Positions 47,881 through 59,196 are shown, numbered from the stretch's first letter. The stretch: 64,000 bases of DNA from Allolobophora icterica (GCA_963556255.1 OY744615.1:7758649-7822648); one strand, 5' to 3'. The notes: generated by a model from the letters alone, not told the origin. A program made the numbers and translations.

Positions 47881-47988
47881 GTGTGCCGATATATTACGGG
47901 CCATAAAACGTTCGAAATAGATAATGATTTAATAGGATAAACCTACTTGGGCAGGATGGATTACACCCATGCTGATCAAGAGACTCAC

Positions 47989-48061
47989 GGTTGATGGCAG
48001 TGAAGCATGCGATCGATACCAACAGTAAGTGTGGGCTCATCTCTAGGTCGATAATTTCCAT
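47989..48061 (-). CDS. Candidate first coding exon with signal peptide
   Basis: ATG at 48061 gives 24 codons with a hydrophobic core (PHLLLVSIACFTAIN) and runs into a consensus donor (CC/GTGAGTC). This is the look of a signal-peptide exon of a secreted or membrane protein. No downstream exon was identified; a LINE occupies 45.4-47.7 kb on the same strand. It could be chance. Confidence 0.22.
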
Positions 48062-48439
48062 CGCACCTAGACGTCTCTCCAGCACGCAAGAAGAAACAAC
48101 AAGCGATTATTGCAGCAGTGCCTACCTTAGATTTATTTGATTTATTAATTCGGTTATCTATTCGTCTATCCCTTTAATTTCCTGTTTCATTGATCTCATG
48201 CTTGAATTTCAATAAAAGCAGTCCAACAAATTATCTTGCTATCCGGAATGGCAGGAAATTTTATACGTTAATGGTTATTGTACGCGTTGGTCACGGAATG
48301 TAAGGTACGCACACACGCACACTCACCAACACACATTCATACAGATAGGACCATACGACTTCATGTGTTTGTATGGAAAGAAAATCAACGTTACTGAAGG
48401 TCCCCAACGTTCGCTACGAAACCCGTCATTGGAAATTAC

Positions 48440-48880
48440 AGCGCTTTTTCAGGAGAGGGGGGGGAGGACAAGCCTAAATTCCTGAGGGAAGCTGTTCTAG
48501 ATGGAAGGGCCCACAACCAAAAAACTACGAGGCTGGGCCGTAGCAGTGCGCATCCAAGGAGCTACCAAGTTGCCACGGGCAGATGACCGGAGAGAGGCCC
48601 GACCAGGCAAACTGGAAACCAGGGTGCAGTAAGCCCTGAGATACAGCGGAGCTGAGCCAACAAGACAGTTACGCATGAGGGAAAGGGCCTTAAATTGGAT
48701 GCGTAGTGAATGGGAAGCCAGTTAAGGGAGTCCCGGATGTAGGAAGAGATATGGGCACACTTCATGATGCCCATATGAGGCGACCAGCAGCATTAAGGAT
48801 GGACTGAAGTTTAGATGTATTAGTAGAGGAGAGGCCAATATAGACAGCGTTTCCGTAGTCAATTCTAGTGCATCGTATCG
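48440..48880 (-). mobile_element. LINE 3' part
   Basis: Minus-strand reading gives YGNAVYIGLSSTNTSKLQS, LVGSAPLYLRAYC, GRASLRSSARGNLVAPWM and RSFLVVGPSIWNSFPQEF, the ORF2 C-terminus. It belongs with the piece at 49013-49430, from which a family E insertion separates it. Confidence 0.82.
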
Positions 48881-48884
48881 TATC

Positions 48885-49012
48885 GTAATCTACAATTTTC
48901 TAAAGCGCCACTGTAAAGCTGAGCGCAAAGCACCAGCTTATTCACAAGCGCTGCGACGTATCCGAGGGTTGTCCAGAAATCGATGTCCGTTGGTGGTCCG
49001 AGTCCGGTTGCT
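48885..49012 (-). mobile_element. Family E short retroelement inserted in LINE
   Basis: Minus-strand body with GTGGCGCTTTAGAAAATTGTAGATTACG and an ATACG repeat tail. It splits the LINE frame between LVHALIC and DYGNAVYIG. Confidence 0.6.
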
Positions 49013-49430
<418 letters not shown>

Positions 49431-49439
49431 TGGGAAACC

Positions 49440-50130
49440 TGAGGCGATAGTTTCTACGCTAAAATGTCAAATTTTAAGTTGAGAAGACGCATGCTATGAT
49501 GGCTTGCATAATAGACTTGCAACTTTCTACTTTGTTAAGACAACTGGAACGCTGTTTTACAGTAGCTGACAACTTTAAAGATTGAGAGGAAGGTTTTTTA
49601 AGTTGAAAAGATGTTTATATATGATAAATTTCTGTCTTTTGAAAGACACTGCGAAGACAAAAAGGTAGGCTGGTTTCTGCAGTAGAATGACAACTTTTAG
49701 GTTTGGAAAACGTATGAGATGACAGCTTTCTTACTAAAATTGAAACTTTTATGTTACAAAGATGCATGGGATGGATTGAGAGTTTAATTATCAAACTTAT
49801 GACTTGTAGGTTAAATGGAGGATTTTACAGTTAACTGCAAATTTTATGTTTCCAAACTGCGCGAAATGAAGGTTGGCAGTGCAAGCTGACTTTTCTTACG
49901 TTGTAAAGCCAGCTGGGAAGAGAGTTTATGTAGCAAACTTACAATTTTGTGAATGCAAAGACATATAGAAGGAGAGAAACTTGTGTCTTTAAGGGTGCGA
50001 GGAGAGATGATATGAAGCTTTGTACAGTAAAAGGAGAACTATAGGTCGTTCAAGTGCGTGCCATGGCGGTTTCTATACTAAAATTACACGTTTATGCGTA
50101 TCAAAGACAGATTTGCGCGCTGATTTGAGT
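49440..50130. repeat. Decayed minisatellite, about 52-bp period
   Basis: A unit like GTTTCTACACTAAAATGACAACTTTTA...AAGACGCATGnGATGG recurs near 49450, 49503, 49552, 49672, 49728, 49781, 49832, 49877, 49930 and 50070. Confidence 0.7.
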
Positions 50131-50565
50131 GTTTTATCTGATCGATACAAAAACGTGAAATATTAGCATGGAAAGATTTAGATATCGCGTATAAATGAGT
50201 AAGTCTTATATAGAAGGAAAGTGTGTATTGGCCAACATTTTACATACACTTGTTTGGTTAAGGGTAATTTAGACGTGCCATGTTAGCGAATGCTTTCACA
50301 AATCTTTAGTTTGAGAGCTGAAATATATTAAAACTTATGAAAATGAATGTGTAGTTCTATGCTAGTTCAGGCAATCTAGCTCAAATAATTATACCTCAAA
50401 CCTGTGCAAAATTGTTTCAGAAGCTCTTTAAACGGCTTCCTGCTCAGGAACCATGGTTCAAGAACATGTCCAAAATCCTCCAAAATCAGACCACAGGAAC
50501 ACTCCCAAAAATGAATTTCAAAATGGCGGTTTCAGGGTTTCCTAAGAAATACCAATAATCATACC
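50131..50565. other. No recognisable gene
   Basis: AT-rich flank of the retrotransposon. Confidence 0.4.
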
Positions 50566-50570
50566 AATAA

Positions 50571-51067
50571 TGTCAACCCAATCCTTCCGTTGACAATCCT
50601 TCTGATTAAATCCTTGTTCTCTCTCTACTTAACGCCTATTTAACGTTCACCTTTTGAACTTAATTCTACGTATAAGTAGCTTTATTTTCTACTGTGTAGC
50701 CTCGCCTGAATTAATCAGCAACACAGTTTAATATCTTTTCAGTTTAATAAGAAACAAACAGACAGAACTCAATTCGATTACAACTCAACTAGTCAGAAAC
50801 ACTACTACAGCGAACACACGAATTCAAACTTCTCCAGTCAGCATAATTCTTCGCGCCTCTTGACACACCTGTCTTCTGTGCGCCTAAGCGAACTCTAATA
50901 ATATACATATAGCGCGCCGCTGCCGATATCGGCCGGCCGCGCGTGTCACTAAGACTAAACGTTATACATCTATCATATATACATATACACGTGAAACTAA
51001 AGTAAGCGCACTAAATATATACGCCAATATCTCGCACTGCAAGACTGTACACAAAACTCAGTTCACA
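50571..51067 (-). repeat. 3' LTR of retrotransposon copy 1
   Basis: 497 bp. By eye it differs from the other LTR (56978-57373 plus 59197-59297) at one base only (ttaatc versus tttatc). Contains an AATAAA on the minus strand at 50681-50686 and a GCCGATATCGGC palindrome. The near identity indicates a young insertion. Confidence 0.95.
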
Positions 51068-51085
51068 TTACCTCCTTCCTTTTTC
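51068..51085 (-). promoter_or_regulatory. Polypurine tract
   Basis: Minus strand reads AAAAAGGAAGGAGGTAA immediately before the 3' LTR, the expected primer site for plus-strand DNA synthesis. The same sequence borders the LTR of copy 2 (62817-62834). Confidence 0.85.
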
Positions 51086-51185
51086 TGGAATTGAACAAAT
51101 TAAATTTCAAAATTTGCGAAATTACCAAAATACATGAAACATACATATATATATATAACTAATTAATAAACAGTCTTACGATTAC

Positions 51186-54100
51186 TTATAACCTTGACAA
51201 ACAATCAGCAATAACATTCAATCTGCCCTTCTTGTACTTCACCTCAACATCAAAAGTTTGTAAGGCTAACGCCCAACGCACAAGTTTAGCAGACTTAGAC
51301 ATTGACTCAGTCAAATATGTAAGAGGATTGTGATCAGTAAAAATGAAAATTTTTGATCCAATTATAATTTCTTTTAACTTGTTTAGAGCCCAAACAATAG
51401 CATAGGCTTCCTTTTCCACAGTAGCCCATCTCTTCTGGATATCAGTTAATTTCTGACTAATAAATGACACAGGGCGTTCTATTCCCTTGTCGTCCATCTG
51501 TGTTAAAACAGCACCAACTGCAAAGTCACTACTATCGCAGTACAAATTGAATGGTTTTCCCACTTCAAAAACATATAACACTACTTTGGATCGCACAGCC
51601 TCTTTAAGTAAATCAAATGCTTGCTGATGTTCAACAGTCCAATCAATCTTATCAGAAACACGTTTACTAGTTAAATCAGATAAAGGTTTCGCAATCTGTG
51701 CAAAGTCCTTAATAAACTGTCTGTAATAATTAAAAAATCCAAGCAGTTGCTTAACTTGCTTCTTAGTTTCTGGGATCTTCATATTAGTCAAACTTTCAAT
51801 TCTGTCTGGATTCATCTTTATCTTACCAGACCCAACCACATGACCGATAAACCTTACCTCACTCTTACCAAATATGCATTTTTTCAAATTCAAAGTAACG
51901 TTATGCAATCTCATTTGCATCAAAAATGCATCTAGATGCTGCAAGTGAACTTTCCAACTGTCAGAATGCACAGCAATGTCATCAACATACGGTTCTGCAA
52001 AGTCACTTATAGGCTGTAAACCTAAATTTATCGCCTTAACAAAAGTTCGGCCTGAATTTATCATTCCAAAAGGAACACGAGTAAATTCATACAGTCCATT
52101 ATGTGTTACAAAAGCTGTCTTCCATTGATCAGATTGTTTTACAGGACAAGTCCAATAAGCACTTCGACAGTCCAAGATGGAAATCACATTAGACTTTCCA
52201 ACTTTGTTCAAAACGTCTCTGACAATCGGCATCGGATATTTACAATCCACTGTGAATGAGTTAATGTATCTGTAGTCACAGGCAAGTCTTAAAGATCCGT
52301 CTTTCTTTTTAACAATAACCAAAGGGCTTGCCATTCTGCTCGATGATGGTTTAATAATGTTTGTTCTTAACATTTCTTTGATCTGACGTTCCACTTCTGC
52401 TCGATAAATCAAAGGAATTCGATATGCTGCAAATTCCTTTTCACGAAATCCTGGTTTTAGTTCAATTTCATGTTCAACCAATGTACATAATCCGGGTTTT
52501 TCTGAAAATCTATCACAGTATTTGTTTAAAACGTTCAACAACTGTTCTTGCTGAGTTACTGTCAAATGGCTAATTTGTTCAGGATCGAGGTTAAGTGAAT
52601 TCTTGTCATCTTGAACCTCATTCCTCATTGGTAATTCAACCACTGAACCAAAATCTTCATCTTCTTCAACGATTAGACCACAACTTAATGCTCGAGTTAC
52701 ATATTTTCTGATCTTGTTGGCGTGAATTATTTTTCGACCATTTTCACCCATATCGACTAAATAAGAGTACTTTGATCTTCGATGTATGATCGTACATGGA
52801 CCATGCCATCGAGAAATAAGTTTGTTCGTTGACGTTGGATACAAAACTATGACTTTCTCACCAGCTTCAAATTCTTTGTGCTTTGCTCTCTTGTTATACT
52901 GATTCGTGTATTGTAATTGCTTTTCTCGAGAGTAGGATTCTGCAAACAATAATGCTTTCTCCATATTTTCTTTGAGTTCTTTCAAATACTTTTCTGGTTT
53001 AACTCCAACATGAGGTGGTAAGTTTATTTCTCTAGTCCAACTCTCTTTTAATATTGCCAATGGTCCTCTCGGAATTTTCCCATAGACAAGCATATATGGT
53101 GATACTCCAGTAGTTGCATTCGGCACTTCTCGTAATGCCCACACTGTGAAAGGAATTATCTTGTGCCATTTCCTCGGGTTGTCTATTATCACATGATGGA
53201 TCATCTTTTTAAATGTCTGATTCCATCTTTCTACTAATCCAGCAGCCTCTGGGTGTCCTGGTGTGTCGAATCTTGGACTACAGCCCATTAAATTGAGAAA
53301 TTCTCTTGTCAAACTGGCTGTGAAGTTCGTTCCTTGGTCACTTGTGATCACTGACGGTACACCAACGTTCATGAACAGTTCCGTCAACGCTTCACACACA
53401 GCCTTCGCTGTCAGCGATTTCAATAAGAAGATTGTAGGCCATCTGGTGCACGAGTCCACAATGCATAAACAATACTTGTGACCTGCAGCAGATACTGGAT
53501 CGATCGGACCAACGAGGTCCATCGTCATTCTCCTGAAGGCGACCTCTTCTCTTGAGACTGGAGTGATGGGCACTCTATCCATCACCAAACTCCTTGCCTT
53601 TAGTTGACATTTCTCGCAAGACTTACAAAATTTCATAATGTCTCTTCTCATCTTTGGCCATACAAAAGACAACTTTATTCGTTCTCTTGTTTTCTCTTCT
53701 CCTAGATGTCCTCCAAATACCGACTCATGTGCCAACTCCATCACTTTAATTCGTCTCTCTTTTGGTAACACTAGTTGATATATCGTCTGGTCTAATATCT
53801 GATATTTCTTATGTAATAAACCGTTGATCACACAGAATTCAGATTCTTTCTCTTGTGCTAACTTCCACAATGGCTTCAACGATTCATCCTTTCTCTGTTG
53901 CTCTTCGAACTTCTTCGAATCGGCAATCTGCACCTTTTGTTCTTCGTCCATCTCTTCATCTCTATACAAGTCTCCTATCCCCACATCACATTCATTGTCT
54001 TCTTCAGTTTCATTTAATGTGCCATTCTCGCATGCAGCCATCTCTTGCTCGTTCATCTCTGCTGTTACTCCATCTCGCGATAAGCTTCGTTGCTCATTAC

Positions 54101-56594
54101 TTTCGTTTTCCTCATCACTGGAACTTTCAGTTTCACTCTTCTCATCAACATCTACCATTTCCTGTTTCCGACTCTGCGCTCTCGTCATTACCTTTGTTCG
54201 TACACTCACATCTCCTTGTATCGTTTTAACTTTCATCTGTGGTACGGCTTTTAATTCGGCAATTATCTCTGGATGCAACAAGAATCTTTCTGTACTGCCC
54301 ATCTTTGCAATACTAGCACACATCAAGGTGACATAAGGTGTAAGTGAACACTGGATTTTACGCGGAAATCCCTCTTCTTCCACGTCACTATCACACAGTC
54401 TAACATCGACTTTCACTAACTTCGCAGGAATGGCATCTCCTGCCACACATTGCAAATTCACTTTTCCAATTTGTTCCACCTTCATGCCTTCCAGTAATTC
54501 TTCACTAATCACCGGAATTTCTGCACCCGAGTCACTCAGTGCTTTGACTTTCACTGGCTCTTTACCGTCTACTCCACGAATTTCGACCTCGACATATTGC
54601 AAGAACGATTTCTTCAATATTCGACTGTCATCTTTTCCTATGACTTCTCTCTGAATTCGAGCATCCAATAGAATTTCTTTTTGAATACCACATTTCATTA
54701 CTGACTTTACTTCAGTCTCTTGGTTTTCTTGACTCGCGGTTTGATTATCTGTATCACTAACCACTTGAATCAAATTCACCCTTGTGTGTTCTTGATTTCT
54801 GCTAGAACTAGCTGCTGCCACTGGAACTGGACAAAATTTAACCAAATGTTTGTCTGAACCACAGTTGTGACAACGTTTCACAACCATACCTCGTTGTTCA
54901 TTTCCTTCATTTCTCTTATACTGCGTAAACGATGTGTTGCCTTCCCTCTTGGCAAACGGCACTGACGATTTGTTAAATCCCTGACGACCAAACGTCACTT
55001 CTCTGGTCTCATTGGGTACAGGGACACTAGCCTTGACTTCTTTACCTTTAAACTGACTCCCTGTTTCTGGATTACTTTTCCACTTTCCACTCTGGCTTTG
55101 GTTTACGGAACGTTGAGAAGGATAACTGTTTATATTTGGGATCGCAAACCCAATTCGATTGTTTACATGAATGTCTGCTAGGTCTGCCACTGCACTAGCT
55201 TGGAGACAGTCAGTTCCTTCCTTCGACAATACAAACTGTAGTGGACCTGGCGGTAAACATTCTTTTAGCTTATCCGCTACCAGCAAATCAAAGAGCGTAT
55301 CATACTCTCTGTTCACATTTCGACTTCTCACGTAATAGTTTAGCAAGTTCTTCAGTCTTGCCGTAAACATCGTATAAGTCTCTTCTGTTGTTTTCTTAGC
55401 ATCCACAAATCTGGCTCTGTATTCTCTCGAAGTCAATTTAAATTCGTTTAGTAAGTGCTGCTTGACTCTATCATAATTGTCTAGATCATCGTATGACAAT
55501 CTATTCAGAACGGTTCGAGCTTTCGGCGTCATCAATGGTAGTAATAATTTCACCCAAAACGGCTTCTCCACAGCAAAGCTACGAAACGCGTTCTCGACTG
55601 TTTCAAAATATAATGGCACCTCCATCATATCAGTTGGCATTTGAGGCAATACATGTTTCATTGCATCACCTATTTTCTTAATTTTTGACACCAAAGTTTC
55701 ACTTTCTTGCTGTTTCCTTCTTTCTGCTTCCCGTTCTTCTCTCATTTGTGTTTCTTTCAATGTCAATTTTGATTTCTCCAGTTTCAGACGTTCTTGTCTT
55801 TCTGCCTCTGCCTTTTCCAAACTTTCTTTCTGAAATTTGAGTTCATCTTGTCTTATCTGTTCTGCGCGTTCTAACTCTAACGTTCGCGCTTTTTCTTTTT
55901 CTTCTTCACGCATTCTCTTTGCTTCAATCTGTTGCTGACGTACCTCTTCATCACTTTTTCTAGCTTTTTCAAATTCAATCATCTGCTCCAATCTTCTTCT
56001 TTCAGCATCTTCCCTATCTCTTTTCAACTGTTCTAACTGAATCTCAAACTGATTCTTTTGCAATTCAAGTTCTGCCTTACGCACTTGTTCTGCTTTATCT
56101 TCTCTCTCTCTTTGCAGACGTTCTGCTTTCTCTTCTTTCTCTCTCTGCAGACGTTCTGCTTTCTCTTCTTTCTCTCTCTGCAGACGTTCTGCTTTCTCTT
56201 CTTTCTCTCTCTGCAAGCGCAATTCGTCTTGTCTTACACGTTCTGCTTCTTGTCTCAGCTCTTTCTCTTCCTGTCTTCGTCTCTCCTCTTTTTCTTTCTC
56301 TTCTTGTCTACGTTTCTCCTCTCTATCTTCTTTCATCATCATCCACTGCATCAACATCTCCATAGACATAGGCGCAGGTGGTTTTTCAATAGCCTTTTCT
56401 ACGGCACCGCCAACGGCACCTTCTTCTTCGACTTCTTCTTTCACCCACACTTCAGCGAGTTCCTGTATCATGTCACCACGTGACATACCTTCTAATTGTT
56501 CTTCTTTAAAACCGGCTTTCAACAAACGCTGTTTTAGCCTTTCCGTAGACATCTTCTTAATATCTTCTTGTCTTTCAGCACTTAGTTTCTCCAT
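51186..56594 (-). CDS. Retrotransposon Gag-Pol polyprotein, 1802 aa, intact
   Basis: One uninterrupted frame. Residues 14-50 look SAP-like. Residues 90-300 form a highly charged coiled coil with a tandem 11-residue repeat (ERLQREKEEKA). Residues 300-480 are a Gag region with SCAN-like features (EFKLTSREYRARF). A CCHC knuckle is at C575, C578, H583 and C588. Protease DSGA is at 688-691. Integrase has HHCC (H956, H963, C990, C993) and a D1026, D1086, E1122 core with 35 residues between the last two, then a GPY/F-like end at 1263-1299. RT has D1475 and YVDD at 1536-1539. RNase H has D1687, E1727/E1729, D1754 and D1797. All catalytic residues are present, so the protein could be functional. It replicates the element by reverse transcription in cytoplasmic particles and inserts it in nuclear DNA. 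Confidence 0.97.
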   Translation of the reverse strand: MEKLSAERQEDIKKMSTERLKQRLLKAGFKEEQLEGMSRGDMIQELAEVWVKEEVEEEGAVGGAVEKAIEKPPAPMSMEMLMQWMMMKEDREEKRRQEEKEKEERRRQEEKELRQEAERVRQDELRLQREKEEKAERLQREKEEKAERLQREKEEKAERLQREREDKAEQVRKAELELQKNQFEIQLEQLKRDREDAERRRLEQMIEFEKARKSDEEVRQQQIEAKRMREEEKEKARTLELERAEQIRQDELKFQKESLEKAEAERQERLKLEKSKLTLKETQMREEREAERRKQQESETLVSKIKKIGDAMKHVLPQMPTDMMEVPLYFETVENAFRSFAVEKPFWVKLLLPLMTPKARTVLNRLSYDDLDNYDRVKQHLLNEFKLTSREYRARFVDAKKTTEETYTMFTARLKNLLNYYVRSRNVNREYDTLFDLLVADKLKECLPPGPLQFVLSKEGTDCLQASAVADLADIHVNNRIGFAIPNINSYPSQRSVNQSQSGKWKSNPETGSQFKGKEVKASVPVPNETREVTFGRQGFNKSSVPFAKREGNTSFTQYKRNEGNEQRGMVVKRCHNCGSDKHLVKFCPVPVAAASSSRNQEHTRVNLIQVVSDTDNQTASQENQETEVKSVMKCGIQKEILLDARIQREVIGKDDSRILKKSFLQYVEVEIRGVDGKEPVKVKALSDSGAEIPVISEELLEGMKVEQIGKVNLQCVAGDAIPAKLVKVDVRLCDSDVEEEGFPRKIQCSLTPYVTLMCASIAKMGSTERFLLHPEIIAELKAVPQMKVKTIQGDVSVRTKVMTRAQSRKQEMVDVDEKSETESSSDEENESNEQRSLSRDGVTAEMNEQEMAACENGTLNETEEDNECDVGIGDLYRDEEMDEEQKVQIADSKKFEEQQRKDESLKPLWKLAQEKESEFCVINGLLHKKYQILDQTIYQLVLPKERRIKVMELAHESVFGGHLGEEKTRERIKLSFVWPKMRRDIMKFCKSCEKCQLKARSLVMDRVPITPVSREEVAFRRMTMDLVGPIDPVSAAGHKYCLCIVDSCTRWPTIFLLKSLTAKAVCEALTELFMNVGVPSVITSDQGTNFTASLTREFLNLMGCSPRFDTPGHPEAAGLVERWNQTFKKMIHHVIIDNPRKWHKIIPFTVWALREVPNATTGVSPYMLVYGKIPRGPLAILKESWTREINLPPHVGVKPEKYLKELKENMEKALLFAESYSREKQLQYTNQYNKRAKHKEFEAGEKVIVLYPTSTNKLISRWHGPCTIIHRRSKYSYLVDMGENGRKIIHANKIRKYVTRALSCGLIVEEDEDFGSVVELPMRNEVQDDKNSLNLDPEQISHLTVTQQEQLLNVLNKYCDRFSEKPGLCTLVEHEIELKPGFREKEFAAYRIPLIYRAEVERQIKEMLRTNIIKPSSSRMASPLVIVKKKDGSLRLACDYRYINSFTVDCKYPMPIVRDVLNKVGKSNVISILDCRSAYWTCPVKQSDQWKTAFVTHNGLYEFTRVPFGMINSGRTFVKAINLGLQPISDFAEPYVDDIAVHSDSWKVHLQHLDAFLMQMRLHNVTLNLKKCIFGKSEVRFIGHVVGSGKIKMNPDRIESLTNMKIPETKKQVKQLLGFFNYYRQFIKDFAQIAKPLSDLTSKRVSDKIDWTVEHQQAFDLLKEAVRSKVVLYVFEVGKPFNLYCDSSDFAVGAVLTQMDDKGIERPVSFISQKLTDIQKRWATVEKEAYAIVWALNKLKEIIIGSKIFIFTDHNPLTYLTESMSKSAKLVRWALALQTFDVEVKYKKGRLNVIADCLSRL
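56101..56214 (-). repeat. 33-bp tandem repeat in gag coding sequence
   Basis: About three and a half 33-bp units encode the 11-residue repeat in the Gag coiled coil (residues about 136-168). Unit number may vary between copies by slippage without frameshift. Confidence 0.85.
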
Positions 56595-56773
56595 CTTACT
56601 TGTTTACTTTGGTGATTTCTCTTTTCAAAGAAGTCACGGTTTTTCTTGTTGTGTGAATCGATAAACAAACGGGATTTCTTTTATATTTGTTCGTGGAAAA
56701 CAACAAAATTTTTATACCGTTTTCTCGTGTTCCACCGTCGTTGATATCGTAAACTCGTCACACAGCAACAACG

Positions 56774-56962
56774 CGTAGATTCTTCTAACACCGTCGTAGA
56801 TTCTTCTATCACCGTTGTAAATTCTTCTATCACCGTCGTAGATTCTTCTATCCGCCGAAGGAGGTGATAACGTGAATTTTTATCCACTGTGAGTTTATAT
56901 CCACCGTGAGTATTTAAATCCACCGTGAGTATTTATCCACCGTGAGTTCTTATCCACACCGT
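56774..56962 (-). repeat. Two short tandem arrays in the retrotransposon leader
   Basis: Four 21-bp units start near 56774, 56795, 56816 and 56837 (GATTCTTCTATCACCGTCGTA on +). They are followed by about four 17-19-bp units of TCCACCGTGAGTATTTA at 56880-56962. Together they fill the leader between LTR and gag. An 80-codon open frame (56681-56923, -) spans the arrays and could act as an upstream ORF. Confidence 0.8.
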
Positions 56963-56977
56963 CGCTGTCACCAATAA
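56955..56977 (-). promoter_or_regulatory. Probable primer-binding site region
   Basis: Directly after the 5' LTR the minus strand reads TTATTGGTGACAGCGACGG. The stretch from TGG resembles a tRNA 3'-end complement, but I could not assign the tRNA. Confidence 0.45.
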
Positions 56978-57373
56978 TGTCAACCCAATCCTTCCGTTGA
57001 CAATCCTTCTGATTAAATCCTTGTTCTCTCTCTACTTAACGCCTATTTAACGTTCACCTTTTGAACTTAATTCTACGTATAAGTAGCTTTATTTTCTACT
57101 GTGTAGCCTCGCCTGAATTTATCAGCAACACAGTTTAATATCTTTTCAGTTTAATAAGAAACAAACAGACAGAACTCAATTCGATTACAACTCAACTAGT
57201 CAGAAACACTACTACAGCGAACACACGAATTCAAACTTCTCCAGTCAGCATAATTCTTCGCGCCTCTTGACACACCTGTCTTCTGTGCGCCTAAGCGAAC
57301 TCTAATAATATACATATAGCGCGCCGCTGCCGATATCGGCCGGCCGCGCGTGTCACTAAGACTAAACGTTATA
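56978..57373 (-). repeat. 5' LTR, inner part (interrupted)
   Basis: First 396 bp of the 5' LTR as seen on the + strand. It continues at 59197 after the inserted pogo-like element. Confidence 0.95.
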
Positions 57374-59194
57374 GGGGAGACTGGGGATGAAAGTAACACG
57401 GGTTGAATGTAACAAGCATCGCAGCGCCGTTACTGGAGAGCAGGGAACCAGCTTATACTGATCCAAATGTAGATCAACTAGAAAAATCAAGGTCAACAAA
57501 ATTTCTGGGCAGGATTCAAAGAAATAAATTTTGTATAAAGAAAACAAAATTTTTGTGCATGAAAGTGAGTTTATGCCTTTTTTCTTATTTTTCTCATGGC
57601 TCGCTGTATTCACGTTTTACATTTTTAAGGATTGCCGTCATTAGAAGAGTTGTCATTCAAGAAGCGTCTGTGTGAGCGGTATTGCCGTAAGTTAATGCTT
57701 CCGAAAGATATAAAATTAAAACTAGACCCATGTAGTAGTGGGGTTGAATGTACCAAATCAACTGGGGTTAGTTGTAACATGTTACAACCTGCCCCCTATG
57801 TATGCTACAGAAAATCCCAAATGTAGGTTTAACTGGTTGTAGTAGGCCTACTAGTATATGATTGTAGGTTTATGAGTGAATAATTTTATTTAATATTACA
57901 TGGAGAGTTTTCTCTTAAAAACGAGGAATTACAAGCGTAAAAGCACGAAAAGGTATGACCCCTCTGTAAACAGTGCATGAAGGGGCAAATAGAGTTACTA
58001 ATGGAAATGAGCCATGTCGCTCTGTTGCAAATGAATTGCAAATCTGTCATGTCACGCTGTACCGATTTATAAAAAAAGCAGTCACAAAATGGCGGCAATG
58101 TCAATATTGCACCGAGCGTTGACTGTGGAAGAAATAGACGTATCTTTTCAGATGTCGAAGAAGGTAGACAGAGTAGGCCCTATATAAAAAATGCATCGTC
58201 CATTTACTTTGGTCTTTCACCCAGAGAATTGAGAAAACTAGCATTTCAGTGTGCTGTGACATACAATCAGAGCTTTCCAGAAAACGCGTAAGTGTGAAAT
58301 GGCTGGCGCCGATTGGTTATCTGGCTCTCTGAAAAAATCCTACAATTTCTGTCCGCACTCCAGAAACCACAAGCATCTCAAGAGCGATTGGTTGCAACAA
58401 AATTGTTGTTGCATCATTTTACGACAAATTAACAGAAGTTATAGATCGTTTTAAATCCGATAGCAATGACATTTGGAATATGGACGAAACAGGAATTACC
58501 ACGGTATTGAAGCCTTCAAATGTTGTAGCAGAAAAGGGGTTGAAACAAATTTAATTGGTGCGATAACTTCAGGCGAACGAGTTACGCTATAGGCCTAGTT
58601 ACTGTTGCACTTGGAGTGAATGCTATTGGAAACGGAACACCTCCTCTATTCATCTTTCTTAGAGCTAATTTTTATGACCATTTCATTAGAGATGGACCAG
58701 TCGGGTGTGCTGGTGCAGCGAGTAAGTCAGGTTAGATGAAGGAGAAAGAGTTTTGTCAGTTTATGATTTTCACCTTGTGAAATATTATTGTAAAGCCTCA
58801 AACGAAAGACCTAGCTGTGCTATTGCTTTTGGACAATCACTAGTGACATATCTCTATCGATGCTATCGACTATGCTACAGAAAATAGTATCGTTATGCTA
58901 TCCTTTCCACCACATACCTCCCATAAACTCCAGTCTGAGACCCCAATATCGTTACAACATGCCCCTGCTCATGTTACAAGTTACCCCGACACTGGGGTAA
59001 GTTGTAACACCCGACGACGCTCACTATTTTGATAGTCTTGGCTATATTTGTTGTACGAAGCATTTAATACTTTTCTATTATATAGCCAACATGTTAGGCC
59101 ATAGTTTGATGCAAAAAGATTACAGTTTTTCTTGTTGGAAGTTCCCCAAAACTTGTGAAATTCGAAATTTGTTACTTTCATCCCCAGTCTCCCC
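57374..59194 (+). mobile_element. Pogo/Tigger-like DNA transposon nested in the LTR
   Basis: 1821 bp with exact 24-bp terminal inverted repeats (GGGGAGACTGGGGATGAAAG...). It sits at a duplicated TA (57372-57373 and 59195-59196), as expected for the Tc1/mariner/pogo group. The interior carries a decayed transposase on the + strand and repeated GGGGTnnnTTGTAAC words near the ends. Confidence 0.93.
57900..58850 (+). pseudogene. Decayed pogo-like (DDE_1) transposase
   Basis: Fragments in several frames resemble pogo transposases: an N-terminal YKRK...KRYDPS segment (psq helix-turn-helix start), then GLSPRELRKLAFQCAV, then IWNMDETGITTVLKPSNVVA carrying the first DDE aspartate, then GNGTPPLFIF, then LLLLDNH-like residues near 58825. 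Stop codons and frameshifts separate them. It cannot make a full transposase. Confidence 0.85.
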
Positions 59195-59196
59195 TA

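Noticed and set aside
53824..54336. Plus-strand frames of 124 and 170 aa within the retrotransposon
   Set aside because: Shadows of the Gag-Pol frame on the opposite strand, with Ser/Ile-rich composition reflecting antisense of acidic codons.
57403..57826. Plus-strand short frames at the left of the nested pogo element as a gene
   Set aside because: Inside transposon ends; part of the decayed element.
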